Below, piece after piece: positions 35,701 through 46,454 of a DNA stretch of 64,000 nucleotides (position 1 is the stretch's first letter; each line of letters starts with the position of its first letter). The DNA comes from Schistosoma mansoni (lineage: Eukaryota; Platyhelminthes; Trematoda; Strigeidida; Schistosomatidae). The stretch covers positions 7,675,801 to 7,739,800 of the forward strand of contig NC_031496.1 in the NCBI RefSeq assembly GCF_000237925.1, in the 5' to 3' direction. A model generated the notes under the pieces. The model saw only the letters and a list, made by a program, of their open reading frames with translations, was not told the DNA's origin and did not search any database. A program made the translations under genes and the position numbers.

Positions 35701-36022
35701 TCGTGACCAGTGGATTCCAATCTGTGTCGGATAGAAACAGGTATCTATCTCAGACAATGGGTGAATGGTTGCACAATCATTCACAGATCGGTTGAAGTTA
35801 GACGTTAACAACGTCGGATGCCGGCCGGCTCAGTGATCTAGTGATCTTTGGTTCGATTTTTATGTGCGGGATCGTGGATGCGCACTGCTGAGGAGTTCCA
35901 CAATAGGACGAAACGACCGTCCAGTGCTTCCAGATTTTCGATGGTGGTCTAGCTTCAATTGAATCATGATCTCAACCATATAAAAAAATTACTAAAATCA
36001 CAAAACCCCCTTCTGATCATGA
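35701..36022 (+). repeat. Type-1 hammerhead SINE, long form
   Basis: Sense copy from the ACCAGTGGATTCCAATC head to the AAAACCCCCTTCTGATCATG end. Ribozyme boxes CTGAGGAG and CGAAAC are intact at about 35878-35935, with a GTC cleavage triplet; stem II has a mismatch. Part of the tRNA-like box A/B region is shortened. Confidence 0.82.
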
Positions 36023-36024
36023 TA

Positions 36025-36830
36025 TAACTTCTTATATTATAGCATCATACTTATGATGAGTATACACAGAAATTACAGCAAATTAATAGATTGTTTAAAT
36101 ACAACATAAAATTGTATAAACTTACCAGGTACAATAGGTGGATAATAGCAGAAACCGAGGAACTGTAATAAAATAATTAGTTTACAACTCATATTTTTTA
36201 AGTTGAAACTGTGTTTCTGGGGGGAGGTAATTTACTTAGATTATTAGTGTAAGTGCAATGTTCGATAAATAAAAACAAAATCCATTTATTTTATGTGTAT
36301 GTGTTTATTTTTCGATCAGAATCTAAGTAAAACATTAAGTGGATTCATGCTATCTCTCTTTCTGGTATGATCGAATACACTTCATGTCAATTAACTCACT
36401 GGATCCATTGTAAATTTAACTAAGTTCGTTTGGTATTGAATAAAAAATTAGAAGTTTTGTTACCCAAGTGATAGACAAGAAATTTATTAACGTACAAAAG
36501 AAATGCAGCTTATACCAATCGTAAAATGTCACTCCATTAATAAAGATTGTATTATTAAGATTCACTTATACAACCTATAGATGAGTTGAAAAACACTTGT
36601 ATCATGTTGGCTATCAATCACTCATTGAGAGATTTGAATTTTCTGAGTTGAAACCCTGGTAAAATAGTGTATGTATAGTGCAAAGGAGTATAACATTAGG
36701 ACAAAACATATGTTTAATGCTCCTAAGTCTTCAATGGTTGTTTAGTTCAATTCAATCTATGATGTAAAGTATAAATCATTTTTATAATGTGTTCAACTTC
36801 AGAACATCGAGTGAATTATCTTCGTCATAT
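36025..36830. other. No gene seen
   Basis: AT-rich spacer; no assigned repeat. Confidence 0.45.
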
Positions 36831-36834
36831 TGTG

Positions 36835-37115
36835 GTGTAGTCTACTTATATCCACATAAGCAGTATATGACGATGGTCGGGCATTAAATGTATTTCAGTA
36901 GAAGATCGATAACGAAAGAACGGAAACGAAACGCAATTGGTATGAAAATGCATGAAAAATGAAATCAGAGACTATGGACTGATATTTGCATAAGAAAGGG
37001 TCAAGATTGAGACAATTGATTGTTATTTTGCAAATTAACTGTTTACTGTATGGTTGTCAGATTTTAGTGAGATATTCTGTAATTTTATGCTTAAATACAT
37101 TCGATTGTCCCCACT
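36835..37115 (-). repeat. Dispersed repeat R5, copy 2
   Basis: Antisense match to 6425-6745 (for example GCAAATTAACTGTTTACTGT and GTATTTCAGTAGAAGATCGA). The left end forms a hairpin: CGTCATAT near 36825 pairs with ATATGACG near 36867 around a CTTATATCCACATAAG centre. Confidence 0.65.
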
Positions 37116-37388
37116 TGTGATCTTGTTCACTAAAATGTAATCATATTCACTTTGATAAACAAGCTTTATTAAGTTACAACTCTTTGAGAAGAAAAGTGAA
37201 ACTGTGACAGATATACTCATTCATTTTTAATCACATTTAGTTTCATGATTATGATATTGATTTTGAAGTGATCAACATCAGATTAAAATGTGGAACTAAC
37301 AGAAAGTTAATTTTGGTTTATACATTGTTAAGTGTTATAAATTTCTTCAATTAATAGACACAAAGGTATAATGTACATGTTAATTTTA

Positions 37389-38205
37389 CTTACGCCTGTT
37401 ACCCCTAGTGGAGGAGCATAGGCCGCCCACCAACATTCTCCATCCAACCCTGTCCTCAACAATCCTTTCCAGTTCTTTCCAGTTTCTATACATCCTTGTC
37501 ATATCTGCTTCTATTTCCCGATGTAATGTGTTCTTTGACCTTCCTCTTTTCCTCTTCCCTTCAGGATTCCAAGTTAGGGATTGCATCGTGATGCACATTG
37601 GTGATTTCCTTAATCTATGTCTTATCCACTTCCAATATAATGTACATTTACTGAGAAGTTAATCTACGATTCACATATCCTTCACACTTTCTTGATGACT
37701 GATTAAGTTTACATAACACTAAGCAAACTTATAAAAAGTTGAAAGTCGCAATATTTATTCATACACTTATGTATGAGATCTATTTTCATTTATGTAAAAG
37801 GAACCCCAAAATTGAGATGGAATTCAAATTACCAGTGAGAAAGTGGATACAAAAGCAACTAACTGGATTACCAAACTAACATTTAAGTATGCATTAGAAA
37901 ACTATTTATTTTTTCATGAGCCAGTTGTTGAATAACTAAACACCAACCAGATGAATAGAAAAGATTATTGATTATTATCTGATCTCATCTAATTAGAGAA
38001 TTCTTCAGTTTCTAGAAATCTAATTAATCATACGTTCGATAATTTGAAGGTCACTTACTTAGTATTCTGTGTCAACTAAAATTCTATCTCAATGCTAATT
38101 TTATCATTGTCGTACAAATATCACTTACTTTTCATTGTCCAAACAATATTATCAACTGGTCATTTAATACATTAAAACCATAGAAGAAGGATTGACATTT
38201 TACTT
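37389..38205 (-). repeat. Duplicated unit D, copy 2 (inverted)
   Basis: Near-identical inverted copy of 24556-25374. The LINE C end lies at 37389-37640 (minus) and the unknown ~560 bp at 37645-38205. Differences are few, and the 70-residue frame is unchanged, so the copies separated recently. Flanks are unrelated to those of copy 1. Confidence 0.9.
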
Positions 38206-38370
38206 AAAGATATACTATATTAACTTACAGCACACCACTTTTGTGGTACTATATGACGGAAAAGATAGAAGACTTGTGATGAAAGTTCACTTGCAAACAT
38301 TCTACACTGTAAATAAGAACATGGAAATAAGAAAGAAAAAAACAATAAAAACTTTCTATCTGACTGTAAC

Positions 38371-38625
38371 TAAGCAAAGATGGATAGTGGCTAGTAGTGG
38401 AATCCAGGATGGGCGTTTCGTCCTATTTGGGACTCGTCAGCTTGATGTACCTGCATCTAAGAGTTGATGTTTACTCTGGGACTCGAACCCAGTACCTTTG
38501 CTTACAATGCTTGTGAATTAAGGCTATATCGAGGCAATACGCACAGTATGCACATATGCCAATCAGAGACTGCAGTCCAAAACATCAATGGGAAGATTCA
38601 AACAAAAAATATTAAGTGAATTTAA
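38371..38625 (-). repeat. Type-2 (Smalpha-like) hammerhead SINE, shortened
   Basis: Antisense copy lacking the first part of the tRNA-like head; it passes directly from the B box (TCGAACCCAGTACC) to the outer arm TTGCTTACAATGCTTGTGAA. Confidence 0.78.
38395..38455 (-). ncRNA. Hammerhead ribozyme motif, best-kept type-2 copy
   Basis: Minus strand: GGTACATCAAGCTGACGAG, stem II TCCC...GGA with loop AAATA, CGAAAC, short stem III and ATC before CTGGATTCC. All invariant core bases are present. The cleavage triplet is ATC rather than GTC, with a mismatch next to it, so activity is uncertain. Matches the known Schistosoma Smalpha hammerhead order. Confidence 0.72.
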
Positions 38626-38938
38626 CTGTAACTAATATTAAGGAAAAAATGTAATTTAAGAAGCTATCTTAGTATATACCCACTTGATTTAGCGCTTTGA
38701 TAACACTTAATCTTAGATATGAACTGATCACGGGTGTTTACCCTTAACCTTTTTAATATATCAACCTAAAATCCTTTTACATGATTAAAACGATGAATAA
38801 TAATCTTATGTATTTATTACCGCGGTTAAGCGGTCTCTCTAACATGATTGTTCTACAGTTTAAGTTTCAGTGTGAGTAAAGTTGATAAGCGTTATAAATT
38901 ATGACCAATGATCAACGGCTTGGTATTGTAAATGCTGT

Positions 38939-38957
38939 AAATATATATATATATATA
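38939..38957. repeat. (AT)n microsatellite
   Basis: Short AT tract at the 5' break of the LINE C copy that follows. Confidence 0.85.
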
Positions 38958-39547
38958 TGGGCAGCATCATTGATGAACACGGTGGACCTGATGCAAATGT
39001 GAAGGCGTAGATCGGCAAAGTAAGAGCAGCATGTTTACAATTGAAGAACATCTGGAACTCAAAACAATTGTCAATCAACACCACCATCAGAGTTTTCAAT
39101 ACAAATGTCAAAACAGTTCTACTGTATGGGGCGGAGACGTGGAGAACTGCGAAAACCATCATACAGAAGATACAGGTGTTTATTAACAGTTGTCTACGCA
39201 AAATACTTCGGATCCGTTGGCCAAACACTATCAACAGCAACCTACTGTGGGAGAGAACAAACCAGATTCCAGTGGAGGAAGAAATCAGGAAGAAGCGCTG
39301 TTAGTGGTTAGGATACACATTGAGGAGAGCAGCCAACTGCGTCACAAGGCAGGCACTCAGATGGAATCCTGAAGGCCAAAGAAAGAGAGGAAGACCAAAG
39401 AACACATTACGCCAAAAAATGGAGACAGATATGAGAAGAATGAACAAGAACTGGATAGAACTAGAAAGGAAGGCCCAGTACAGAGTGTGTTGGAGAATGC
39501 TGGTCGGCGGCCTATGCTCGATTGGGGCTAACAGGCGTAAGTAAGTA
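38958..39547 (+). mobile_element. LINE C, 5'-truncated copy
   Basis: Encodes the C-terminal region: [53 protein letters not shown] and [16 protein letters not shown], ending in GTAAGTAAGTAA. The frame breaks twice: a TAG near 39008 and a shift near 39300. Preceded by an AT tract. Confidence 0.88.
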
Positions 39548-39676
39548 ATATTAGGGTAAAGTCTGATTAAGATCTGATTGAAAACAAAATTGTTCACTTT
39601 AAGATATTGTTCTAATTTTGAAAGATACATTTATGCCTACAATTAATTAAATGTTGTAAAAAGTTAATTATTACTT

Positions 39677-39810
39677 ACGGAAGTACTAAATGGACCTGTT
39701 TCCATACAAAGTGTTTCAATTGTCTTACTGATCGACTCGTTAGTTGATGGACTTAAAATCATATTTAAAACTTTTCCCGTACCACTTTTACAAGTAATGC
39801 ATTCTGAAAT
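39677..39810 (-). other. Possible host exon, minus strand
   Basis: On the minus strand a pyrimidine-rich TTTTCTCCGTCAATTTCAG precedes an open stretch (CITCKSGTGKVLNMILS...) that ends at a strong donor, TTCC then GTAAGTAA, at 39677. The protein is not recognised. Splice signals by eye are weak evidence; several other GTAAGT sites in the window come from LINE C tails, but this one is not. Confidence 0.3.
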
Positions 39811-39894
39811 TGACGGAGAAAATGATGTAAATATAATATTTATTCGGTTCCTAAGAAAAAGGTTCACATCTATCTAACATATAGAGGTGAATCC

Positions 39895-40275
39895 AATAGT
39901 ATGCTTTTAAGACAGAGATTGAGAACTGCCATCGAGAAAACCTAATATGTTGCTAAACCGGTTGTGATTGGAAAGTCCAAGCCCATGATTCCAAATAGAC
40001 TTAGACAAAGCACAAATGATTGTATCACATCCCATCGCATTTACCAATTTACGTGTTTGTGCAAACACACATACATAGGGAGGAATAATAAAACAGTGAA
40101 ATCAAGTGTTATGGAATATGTTCCTAGATGGCTTCAAAACCAGTTAATGTCGAATGATCCGATCAATGTGGGAAGTGGAAAACCATGTTCATCGATAGCA
40201 AAACACATAGTTGAAACGCGGCACAAATTGGACATCAATACAGCTCTTCAAACGTTGTATGAAAATTGTTAAGGA
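39895..40275 (+). pseudogene. GIY-YIG endonuclease end of a Penelope-like element
   Basis: The frame reads LRQRLRTAIEKT, a TAA at 39943, then a 309-base open stretch with IYQFTCLCKHTYIGR, the GIY and YIG boxes of the PLE endonuclease, EYVPRWL (usually EHxPxWL) and SSIAKHIVETRH, the conserved Ala-His helix. This is the C-terminal domain that nicks target DNA in PLE insertion. The catalytic Arg upstream of EYVP is not evident. The RT core is absent. A matching PLE tail follows to 40740, and a copy of that tail is at 29395-29665. Confidence 0.8.
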
Positions 40276-40745
40276 TAGATTCTCAGGTTTATTGAAGCCT
40301 TGGCCATTCGTAAGTTTAAACCCCCCTTATGTGTACAAAAACAATTTGTCGTAACTCTGAGTTTACCGTGGTAGCATCTGCACTAAGAGGGATCGGACAC
40401 ACATGATATTGATCACCATCCAGTGATCAATTAATTGTGAATACCCTGGTAATCATTAAGTCATTTTATGGCCTAGGGTAATGCGACAATTTCTTATTCC
40501 TTCTATATGATGTTAACAACTTTTCTCTCCCCTTTATCACCTTGTTTACTTGAAGCTTCATTTAATTGACCTTTGTTAATTTTCATATTCAATGCCTTGA
40601 CAAATATATGTGAGACCGAATTGTTCGAGATGTATAGCGCAAATACATCACATTTTTCAGATCAACTCCATCTTCTCATTGCTCTATCGAAATTTATAAA
40701 AGAGACTAATTGCTTTACTGTTATTCTTAAGCTTTCTTATTTTGA
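40276..40745 (+). mobile_element. PLE 3' tail
   Basis: Non-coding stretch after the GIY-YIG remnant. It includes GATCGGACACACATGATATT and CCAGTGATCAATTAATTGTG, shared with the PLE-type pieces at 4190, 29275 and 52795, and a part after 40460 shared with 29395-29665. Confidence 0.65.
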
Positions 40746-40856
40746 AGAATTTTAAAGCTTTTCTTCTGGATTTAATTTAATTAGCTAACTGGTACATTTT
40801 ATTCTGAAATTGAGGATGCTCATTAAGACCTTTAGATGTAGCTAATACAAAGATAT

Positions 40857-41082
40857 TGAAGTTAGACATTAACACCGTTGGATGCCAGCCGGCTCAGTGT
40901 TCTAGTGGTTAAGCGCTCGCACGCGAAACTGATAGGTCTTAGGTTCGAATCTCACGAGGCGGGATCGTGGATACGCACTGCTGAGGAGTCCCATAATAGG
41001 ACGAAACGGCCTTCCAGTGCTTCCAAGTTTTCCATGGTGGTCTAGCTTCAATTGATTCATGATCTCAACTATCAAAATTACA
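40857..41082 (+). repeat. Type-1 hammerhead SINE
   Basis: Sense copy with clear A-like box (TAGTGGTTAAGCGCTCGC) and B box (TAGGTTCGAATCTCACGAG), then a ribozyme segment at 40968-41030 with intact CTGAGGAG, stem II TCCCA...AGGA and CGAAAC. The cleavage triplet reads TTC. Confidence 0.85.
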
Positions 41083-41089
41083 AAAATAT

Positions 41090-41585
41090 TTGTTGATAAC
41101 ACTGCCTTTTAAACATAGGAATATCAAATGAATTCAATTCATTATTGGTAGAGAATAAGTCAACATAATATGTAAAGTTTTGAACACAAAGCGCTCGTTT
41201 TTTCTTTGAGTCACCTAATATTTGCGAACAAGAATTTTCATGAATAAACTTTTTTTTAAATAATCCAAATTGAGTCTTAGCTGACATTAGTAAACTTGGC
41301 TCATTATCACAATCAAATTAATTTGTAAGTACAATACACTAGGAATAACGAACTGTGCAAAGTTACACTTAATTCATGCTATTGCAAACACTAATTCATA
41401 TATACATAATTATCAACGCTCAAATGTTATTAGAGGGTCTGTTCAAGATACTAAGTATTATTTGGACAGCTAATCAAGTCCTAAACAACCTCATCTTTTA
41501 AAGAAAGCACAGGGGAAAAAAACATTTAGAGCTCACTTGATGTTTAAAAAAATAACTTTATGAAATATCGACAGGAAAGTTATCC
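41090..41585. other. No gene seen
   Basis: AT-rich spacer between SINE copies. Confidence 0.45.
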
Positions 41586-41587
41586 TT

Positions 41588-41716
41588 TCATAATTGAAAG
41601 CATGAGTCAATTGAAGCTAGACCACCAAGGAAAACCTGGAAGCACTGGACGGCCGTTCTGTCCTATTGTGAGACTCCTCAGCAGTGCGCATCCATGATCT
41701 CGCCTCGCGGAATTCG
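41588..41716 (-). repeat. Type-1 hammerhead SINE, truncated
   Basis: Antisense 3' half only, ending inside the tRNA-like part. The second ribozyme box reads CAGAAC, so it should be inactive. Confidence 0.78.
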
Positions 41717-42004
41717 GTCAATTTCATTTATAGGTTTCTTACTATTCAAATAATAATATTCAATACCAATTGTTATACTATCATATCAACACGAAGATTA
41801 CCATCCAAACTAGGACTACTAAATATATACATTGATGAATCACTGAATAGTGATAAATATAATGTTTGTCTAGTCCTAAATGTTAACCAAATCCTGTCGA
41901 TCAAGTCTCAATATGACCATCAGTTTAAGTGACTTGATATTTCAGTGTTAGTTGATTGGAATTAGTCAGGAGGAATCTGACCATGCCGTAACAATCAATT
42001 ATTC

Positions 42005-42085
42005 AAAATTACAGGTATAACTTGTTGACGAGTGCCGACTAGCACAAAATCTAGGTCTTAGGATTTCGTATCGATTGTCCTCAAC
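42005..42085 (+). repeat. PLE-type hammerhead end, decayed
   Basis: GTTGACGAGTGCCGACTAGC and GTATCGATTGTCCTCAAC resemble the core and outer stem of the copy at 52628; the second box is changed (ACAAAAT). Confidence 0.45.
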
Positions 42086-42321
42086 TACACAACATTTTAA
42101 ATGAATATATATGCTTATATTTTTAATGAGTACTTAAAATTTGTTTGGAACTCAAATATATCTGTTTTCACCTCTATGTGTATTCAATTGGATAGATTCA
42201 ATCAGTATGATTTTCAGTGTGATAGTATTTTGAAAGTTGTTACTGTACTTCGTTCTTTTTGAGACTTTTGAATTGAATATGCCAATTAATGTTCTAAAGA
42301 AACACTCTGAACAAAATTGAT

Positions 42322-42400
42322 TTAGATCAGAAGGGGTTTTGTGGAGATTTCAGTATTTTCATAGTTGAAATCACGAGTCAGTTGAAGCTGGACCACCATG
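42322..42400 (-). repeat. Type-1 SINE 3' end piece
   Basis: Antisense 3' end (AAGGGGTTTTGTGGAGATTT) that runs into the head of the next, sense copy at the word CACCATGG. Confidence 0.75.
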
Positions 42401-42708
42401 GACCAGTGGAGTTCAACCACGTCTGTTGTTGAGATATTACCTCACTGAAGACAATTTGTGAACGGTTGCTCAAACTTCGTGGATCAGTTGAAGTTAGACA
42501 TTAACACCGTTGGATGGCGGCCTAGTGGTCTATCGGTTAAGTGTTCTGGCGCGAGACTGGTAGGTCCTGGATTCGAATCTCGCGAGGCGGGATTGTGTAT
42601 GTGCACTACTGAGGAGTCCCATAATAGGACGAAACAGTCGTCCAGTGCTTCCAGGTTTTCCATGGTGGTCTAGCTTCAATTGACTAATGATTTCAACTAT
42701 GAAAATTT
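42400..42708 (+). repeat. Type-1 hammerhead SINE, long form
   Basis: Sense copy with head, tRNA-like boxes (GGATTCGAATCTCGCGAG) and a ribozyme segment at 42590-42655: CTGAGGAG, TCCCA...AGGA, CGAAAC and GTC before CAGTGC. All core boxes are intact; one mismatch sits at the base of stem I. Confidence 0.85.
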
Positions 42709-42849
42709 GATTTAATTAAATCGACAATAAGAAGAGAAATAGGTTGTACGTCATATATTGGAAAGTCAAATACGAATATATTTCAATAAATATACATTTT
42801 ATTGCTAACTGAAGAAAACAAAGCAATATTATATTGATTGATTTAGTGA

Positions 42850-42895
42850 CAGGATTACTTACGAAAAATATTCGGTTGACTTCCTCTTTTACGAT
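42850..42895 (-). other. Possible small exon, minus strand
   Basis: Minus strand: GCTCTTTTGGAAAACAG, a 34-base stretch, then GTAAGTAATCC. Schistosomes are known for very short exons in MEG genes, but 34 is not a multiple of three and nothing else supports a gene here. Confidence 0.18.
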
Positions 42896-43099
42896 GCTGT
42901 TTTCCAAAAGAGCAATGATAAAGAACAAATTGAATAGAATGAAAAAAAAGTTGGTGGAACACAACTCCGAGTTAACATCGATGTACTCAATGTTTGTTTA
43001 TATTTCTAACCCCTCTCATATGAAATATATCTTTAAATCTGTTGTTTTTTTTTCATCTATAATACCTTTGGTAGGCAAAGTTCGACTCATACGTCCTCG

Positions 43100-45043
43100 T
43101 CGTGCTTCCTAGATCATGGGACTGTTTCCATGATCTAACGTGAGCGGTGACCCGGGTGGTGGAGATCTGCCTAATCAACCACTCTACCAATACCCGAGGA
43201 CGATTACGAATGCTACATAGAGTCATTGCATAATTACTGTGGGTTCAAAAAGGTGGTAAAATAAAAATGAGTCTGCCCAAGCAAAAACAAAAAGACAAAA
43301 AAATGGGTTGTGAGAGTTATGTAATGGTTCTGCGTAAGCAGTGCAGAAACAGCTATCCCGCCCCGGTAGTTGTGCCGTGCTCCGATGTAGCACTCTTCTC
43401 CAGAAGGGCTTACTAGGCTTCATCATTCTATATAATAATACCTTTGTTCGTATTTTATGGTTTCAGGAGACTGATAGAAATTATCAGATTAGATTGTTCT
43501 GAACAACACTTTACACTTGTTATATCCTGATAAGAATAATGAATGGTAACTTTTGGGATTCATTTATGAACCAATACCATGCGTATATTTTTATCGTATA
43601 ATTGGTAGATAACTGAACTATTCATATTCATGTCCCTCTTATTATGAGCTTTGTTTTGACCTATGAACTATCATTATATGATGTAACATTCTTGAGTTAT
43701 GCCCTGTCTATCAACTAATATCTCCCTTATTCACAGCCACATTTGGCTAAATCTTGTACAAATGTTGTTTCTTATTTTATGGTACGATGTGGTCTGTCTG
43801 GTTGGTTTATAGACCCAGTATGCTTGAAATAAATGATTCACATGTCACAGGCTGAGATTGGTGTTCTGGACTTAACTGGCTAGGCTAAGCGGGAAGCAGG
43901 ACCGATAAGTACTGTAGACTATTCATACGGGTTTCGTGTGTCAGTGGTCCGATCGATAATTCGCTGCTCTCTAATTGGCGGTATTATCACGTTATACATT
44001 AACAGGACACACAGGCCACAAGATATAACACACTATTATTTCATTTTTCCCCATTTTAAGGTTTACCATTGTCTTTTGAAGATAAATCCTCCTTTCTGAA
44101 GACTTTTATTCACTAAAAAACGTAAAAGTCTAAGATCTGAATTTTTTGTCCTCCATGAGTTCTACATTAAAGTGTAAAGGTAATTAATTAGATTTATGTC
44201 AAGTTAGAACCTTTAATTAGCTTATAATTTATTGCTCTTATTTTGAAGCTAAATAAAACAGTAAGTTAATGAGTCTATTAAATATAATAAGATAATGATG
44301 AAACTAATTAGGTCCTACAGATAGGTGGACAAAATACAAACTTGATGTAGGTGGAAATAAAATAATTGGATTCTCCACCTGAGCAGCTAAACACATTTTA
44401 ACATAACCATAATACGACCCTGACAAGTTAGTGTACGTTATTCTAAATTGACATTCAAGAACTTTAAGCAATAAGCTATATTTCTTCTCACGAATTGATA
44501 AGGTGATCTCATAACTAAATATGTATGACCTATTCATTAACCCATAAACTGATTTGTACACTGAACTGTACATTAAATTAAATGTTGTCATGGACATTAA
44601 TTAAAGAAACTGTCTATCTAATTCAAGAATACCATCTTAATATATACCATAAAGAAGGTTACAATCTTTTAGCTTACGTCTTATACAACAAAGATCATAA
44701 ATATTTCAACCTTCTTAAATATTCAATTAGATAAGTTTCATTGATTTGACTGACCTTTTGAAGTTGTAGTTGGTGTATAGAATCTTCCATTATACTATTC
44801 ACATAGAATACTGAGGAATGATTAAAAAATTTCATGAATGAATGAACAACTACTTACTTAATGAAATAAGTAAACATAATATACATAATGGCTTCATGGT
44901 TAATGGTTAATATTACTATTCTAATATGATGATATAATGATTATTTATATAGGAGTTGATCAAGAATTCTGTTTTCTCTCTCTCTCTCCGTCATTTTTAA
45001 TCGTCATTAACAGGATTAACTAAGTAATCGGTCCTTACTTATC

Positions 45044-45076
<33 letters not shown>

Positions 45077-45270
45077 GTGCCATATTACTGAACATGCTTA
45101 TAGATAAAAGAGTAAATACCAATTCAATGTAATCAAAGATCAAATAATTAAGCCAGATCAAATCAATAATAAACTTTTATGATCGAATTTTGTTTTATTT
45201 TATATTAAAAATGTATAAAAAAAAGCTGTCGTTGTGAATATTTTATTTAAGTGAGATTATTTTTTTAACG
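43100..45270. other. No gene seen
   Basis: Holds a GC-richer stretch at 43090-43440 that may be old element debris, an AAT microsatellite at 45047-45076 and a CT tract at 44977-44990. A donor-like GTCAGT on the minus strand near 44752 with an acceptor-like CCTCAG near 44815 is too weak to call. Confidence 0.4.
45047..45076. repeat. (AAT)n microsatellite
   Basis: Ten units of AAT/TAA. Confidence 0.9.
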
Positions 45271-45271
45271 G

Positions 45272-45396
45272 TAACTCCGCCTGTAGCTTCTCTGGAGGCT
45301 ACTGCCGGTCCCAAGCCTGGGTAAAGGAGGAGGGTTGGGCATGGGGTTAGCGACCCTATACCGTAGAAAACCAACTCGCTAAAAAACGCTAACCAG
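45272..45396 (+). repeat. Short dispersed repeat R4, full copy
   Basis: The most complete of the four copies: AACTCCGCCTGTAGC at the start, GGCATGGGGTTAGCGACCC in the middle and AAAAAACGCTAACCAG at the end. Confidence 0.72.
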
Positions 45397-45459
45397 TAAT
45401 TTGTAACATAATCATCACATATGACGTTACTAATGTGAGTTTGTTTTTATTATTACAGG

Positions 45460-45520
45460 ACAACAAGGAGTAGATGCACTGGAAGAAGAAGAACAAGCCC
45501 GACGCGATCTGAACCTGTAG
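45460..45520 (+). other. Possible last exon of a host gene
   Basis: A good acceptor, TTTGTTTTTATTATTACAG, is followed by an open stretch reading QQGVDALEEEEQARRDLNL and a TAG at 45518. The acidic, charged tail looks like a real protein C-terminus and the codon use is less AT-biased than the surroundings. I found no upstream exon in the window, so this rests on one splice signal and a short frame. Confidence 0.4.
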
Positions 45521-45936
45521 AATAATGAGTAAAACTATTTTGTAGTAAGTTTCCCTTTTTGTACTTGAAGCGCGTCTTTCAATTTCAAATATATATCTAT
45601 TGTGCCAGTACGCCATGTTTTCACTTCAGAGGTCCTGACTATTGTGTTGTTGTTTCAGATCGCTCCTGCTCCCAAGTGAACGTCAAAATAACACGTGCTA
45701 CATAGTTATGTATTTAAAAATTTATTATCTACTTTCATGTAAGCTTTTTTTAAAATGAAGTTGAACTCTTTAAACCAACTAAATTGAGAGCTAATTTTGC
45801 ATTTAAATGTTAATGATTATCAGTATGTTGTGGTTTCTCTTATCATAGTTGTTTCCTATCTGTTAATTGATTTCTTTAAGAGATTAGTGACTGAACTTCT
45901 AATTGCAAAGCAAGATGAATGTGATAATTTATTTAT

Positions 45937-46452
45937 TTGAACACATAAATGTTGGTACAAAGAGGCATCAGATATATATGCGCCTCACAAATCTCATTTG
46001 AATTGTGTGAGGGCTGTGATACTACACACGTGCCGAAACTGAAGCAGGTGGTTTTCTTAGAGGGCTACACCCAGAGCCTTGAACCTAAAGGTCTGATCCA
46101 CAAGGCAGTGGAGTATCGTGAGGAGATGCAGTTCCATGGTAGCCGGTGACCAACGATTGATTCATACGCCACTTTTTCCCTCAGGATACTGGAGCCACCA
46201 CATGTGCACCATTGGTTTGGAATCAGGGTTTCCCAACTCCCCTAGGTGGACCCTCCGTGTCTACCAACCCTGTTAAAGCGCCGGACATTGGCTTTTCGTC
46301 TTCTCAATTTTGTAAACAACACCCATGGTGCGAGAAGTCAGTCAGTAGGACTTTCCTGGCCTAGGCTATATACGCGTGGCCATGTGAGAGCATATCGAGA
46401 GGGAGAGCCTACTATCCTCACTCTTGGCTGTACCAGGGCATTTGAATTATTT
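45937..46452 (-). mobile_element. Chimeric repeat K ending in the LINE A tail, copy 2
   Basis: Second copy of the 520-bp repeat at 33757. Shared strings include AAACTGAAGCAGGTGGTTTT and GTGGCCATGTGAGAGCATAT on the plus strand. Both copies start with the same LINE A tail and end at the same point (ACCAGGGCATTTG), so this is a defined element rather than two random joins. Confidence 0.78.
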
Positions 46453-46454
46453 GA

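Noticed and set aside
42530-42600. tRNA-like gene (A and B boxes) at this and a dozen other places
   Set aside because: These are heads of SINE copies; no acceptor stem or cloverleaf can be closed around them.
43090-43440. GC-richer stretch that might be a host exon or CpG-island-like promoter
   Set aside because: No open frame, splice signal or repeat match; only the composition differs.
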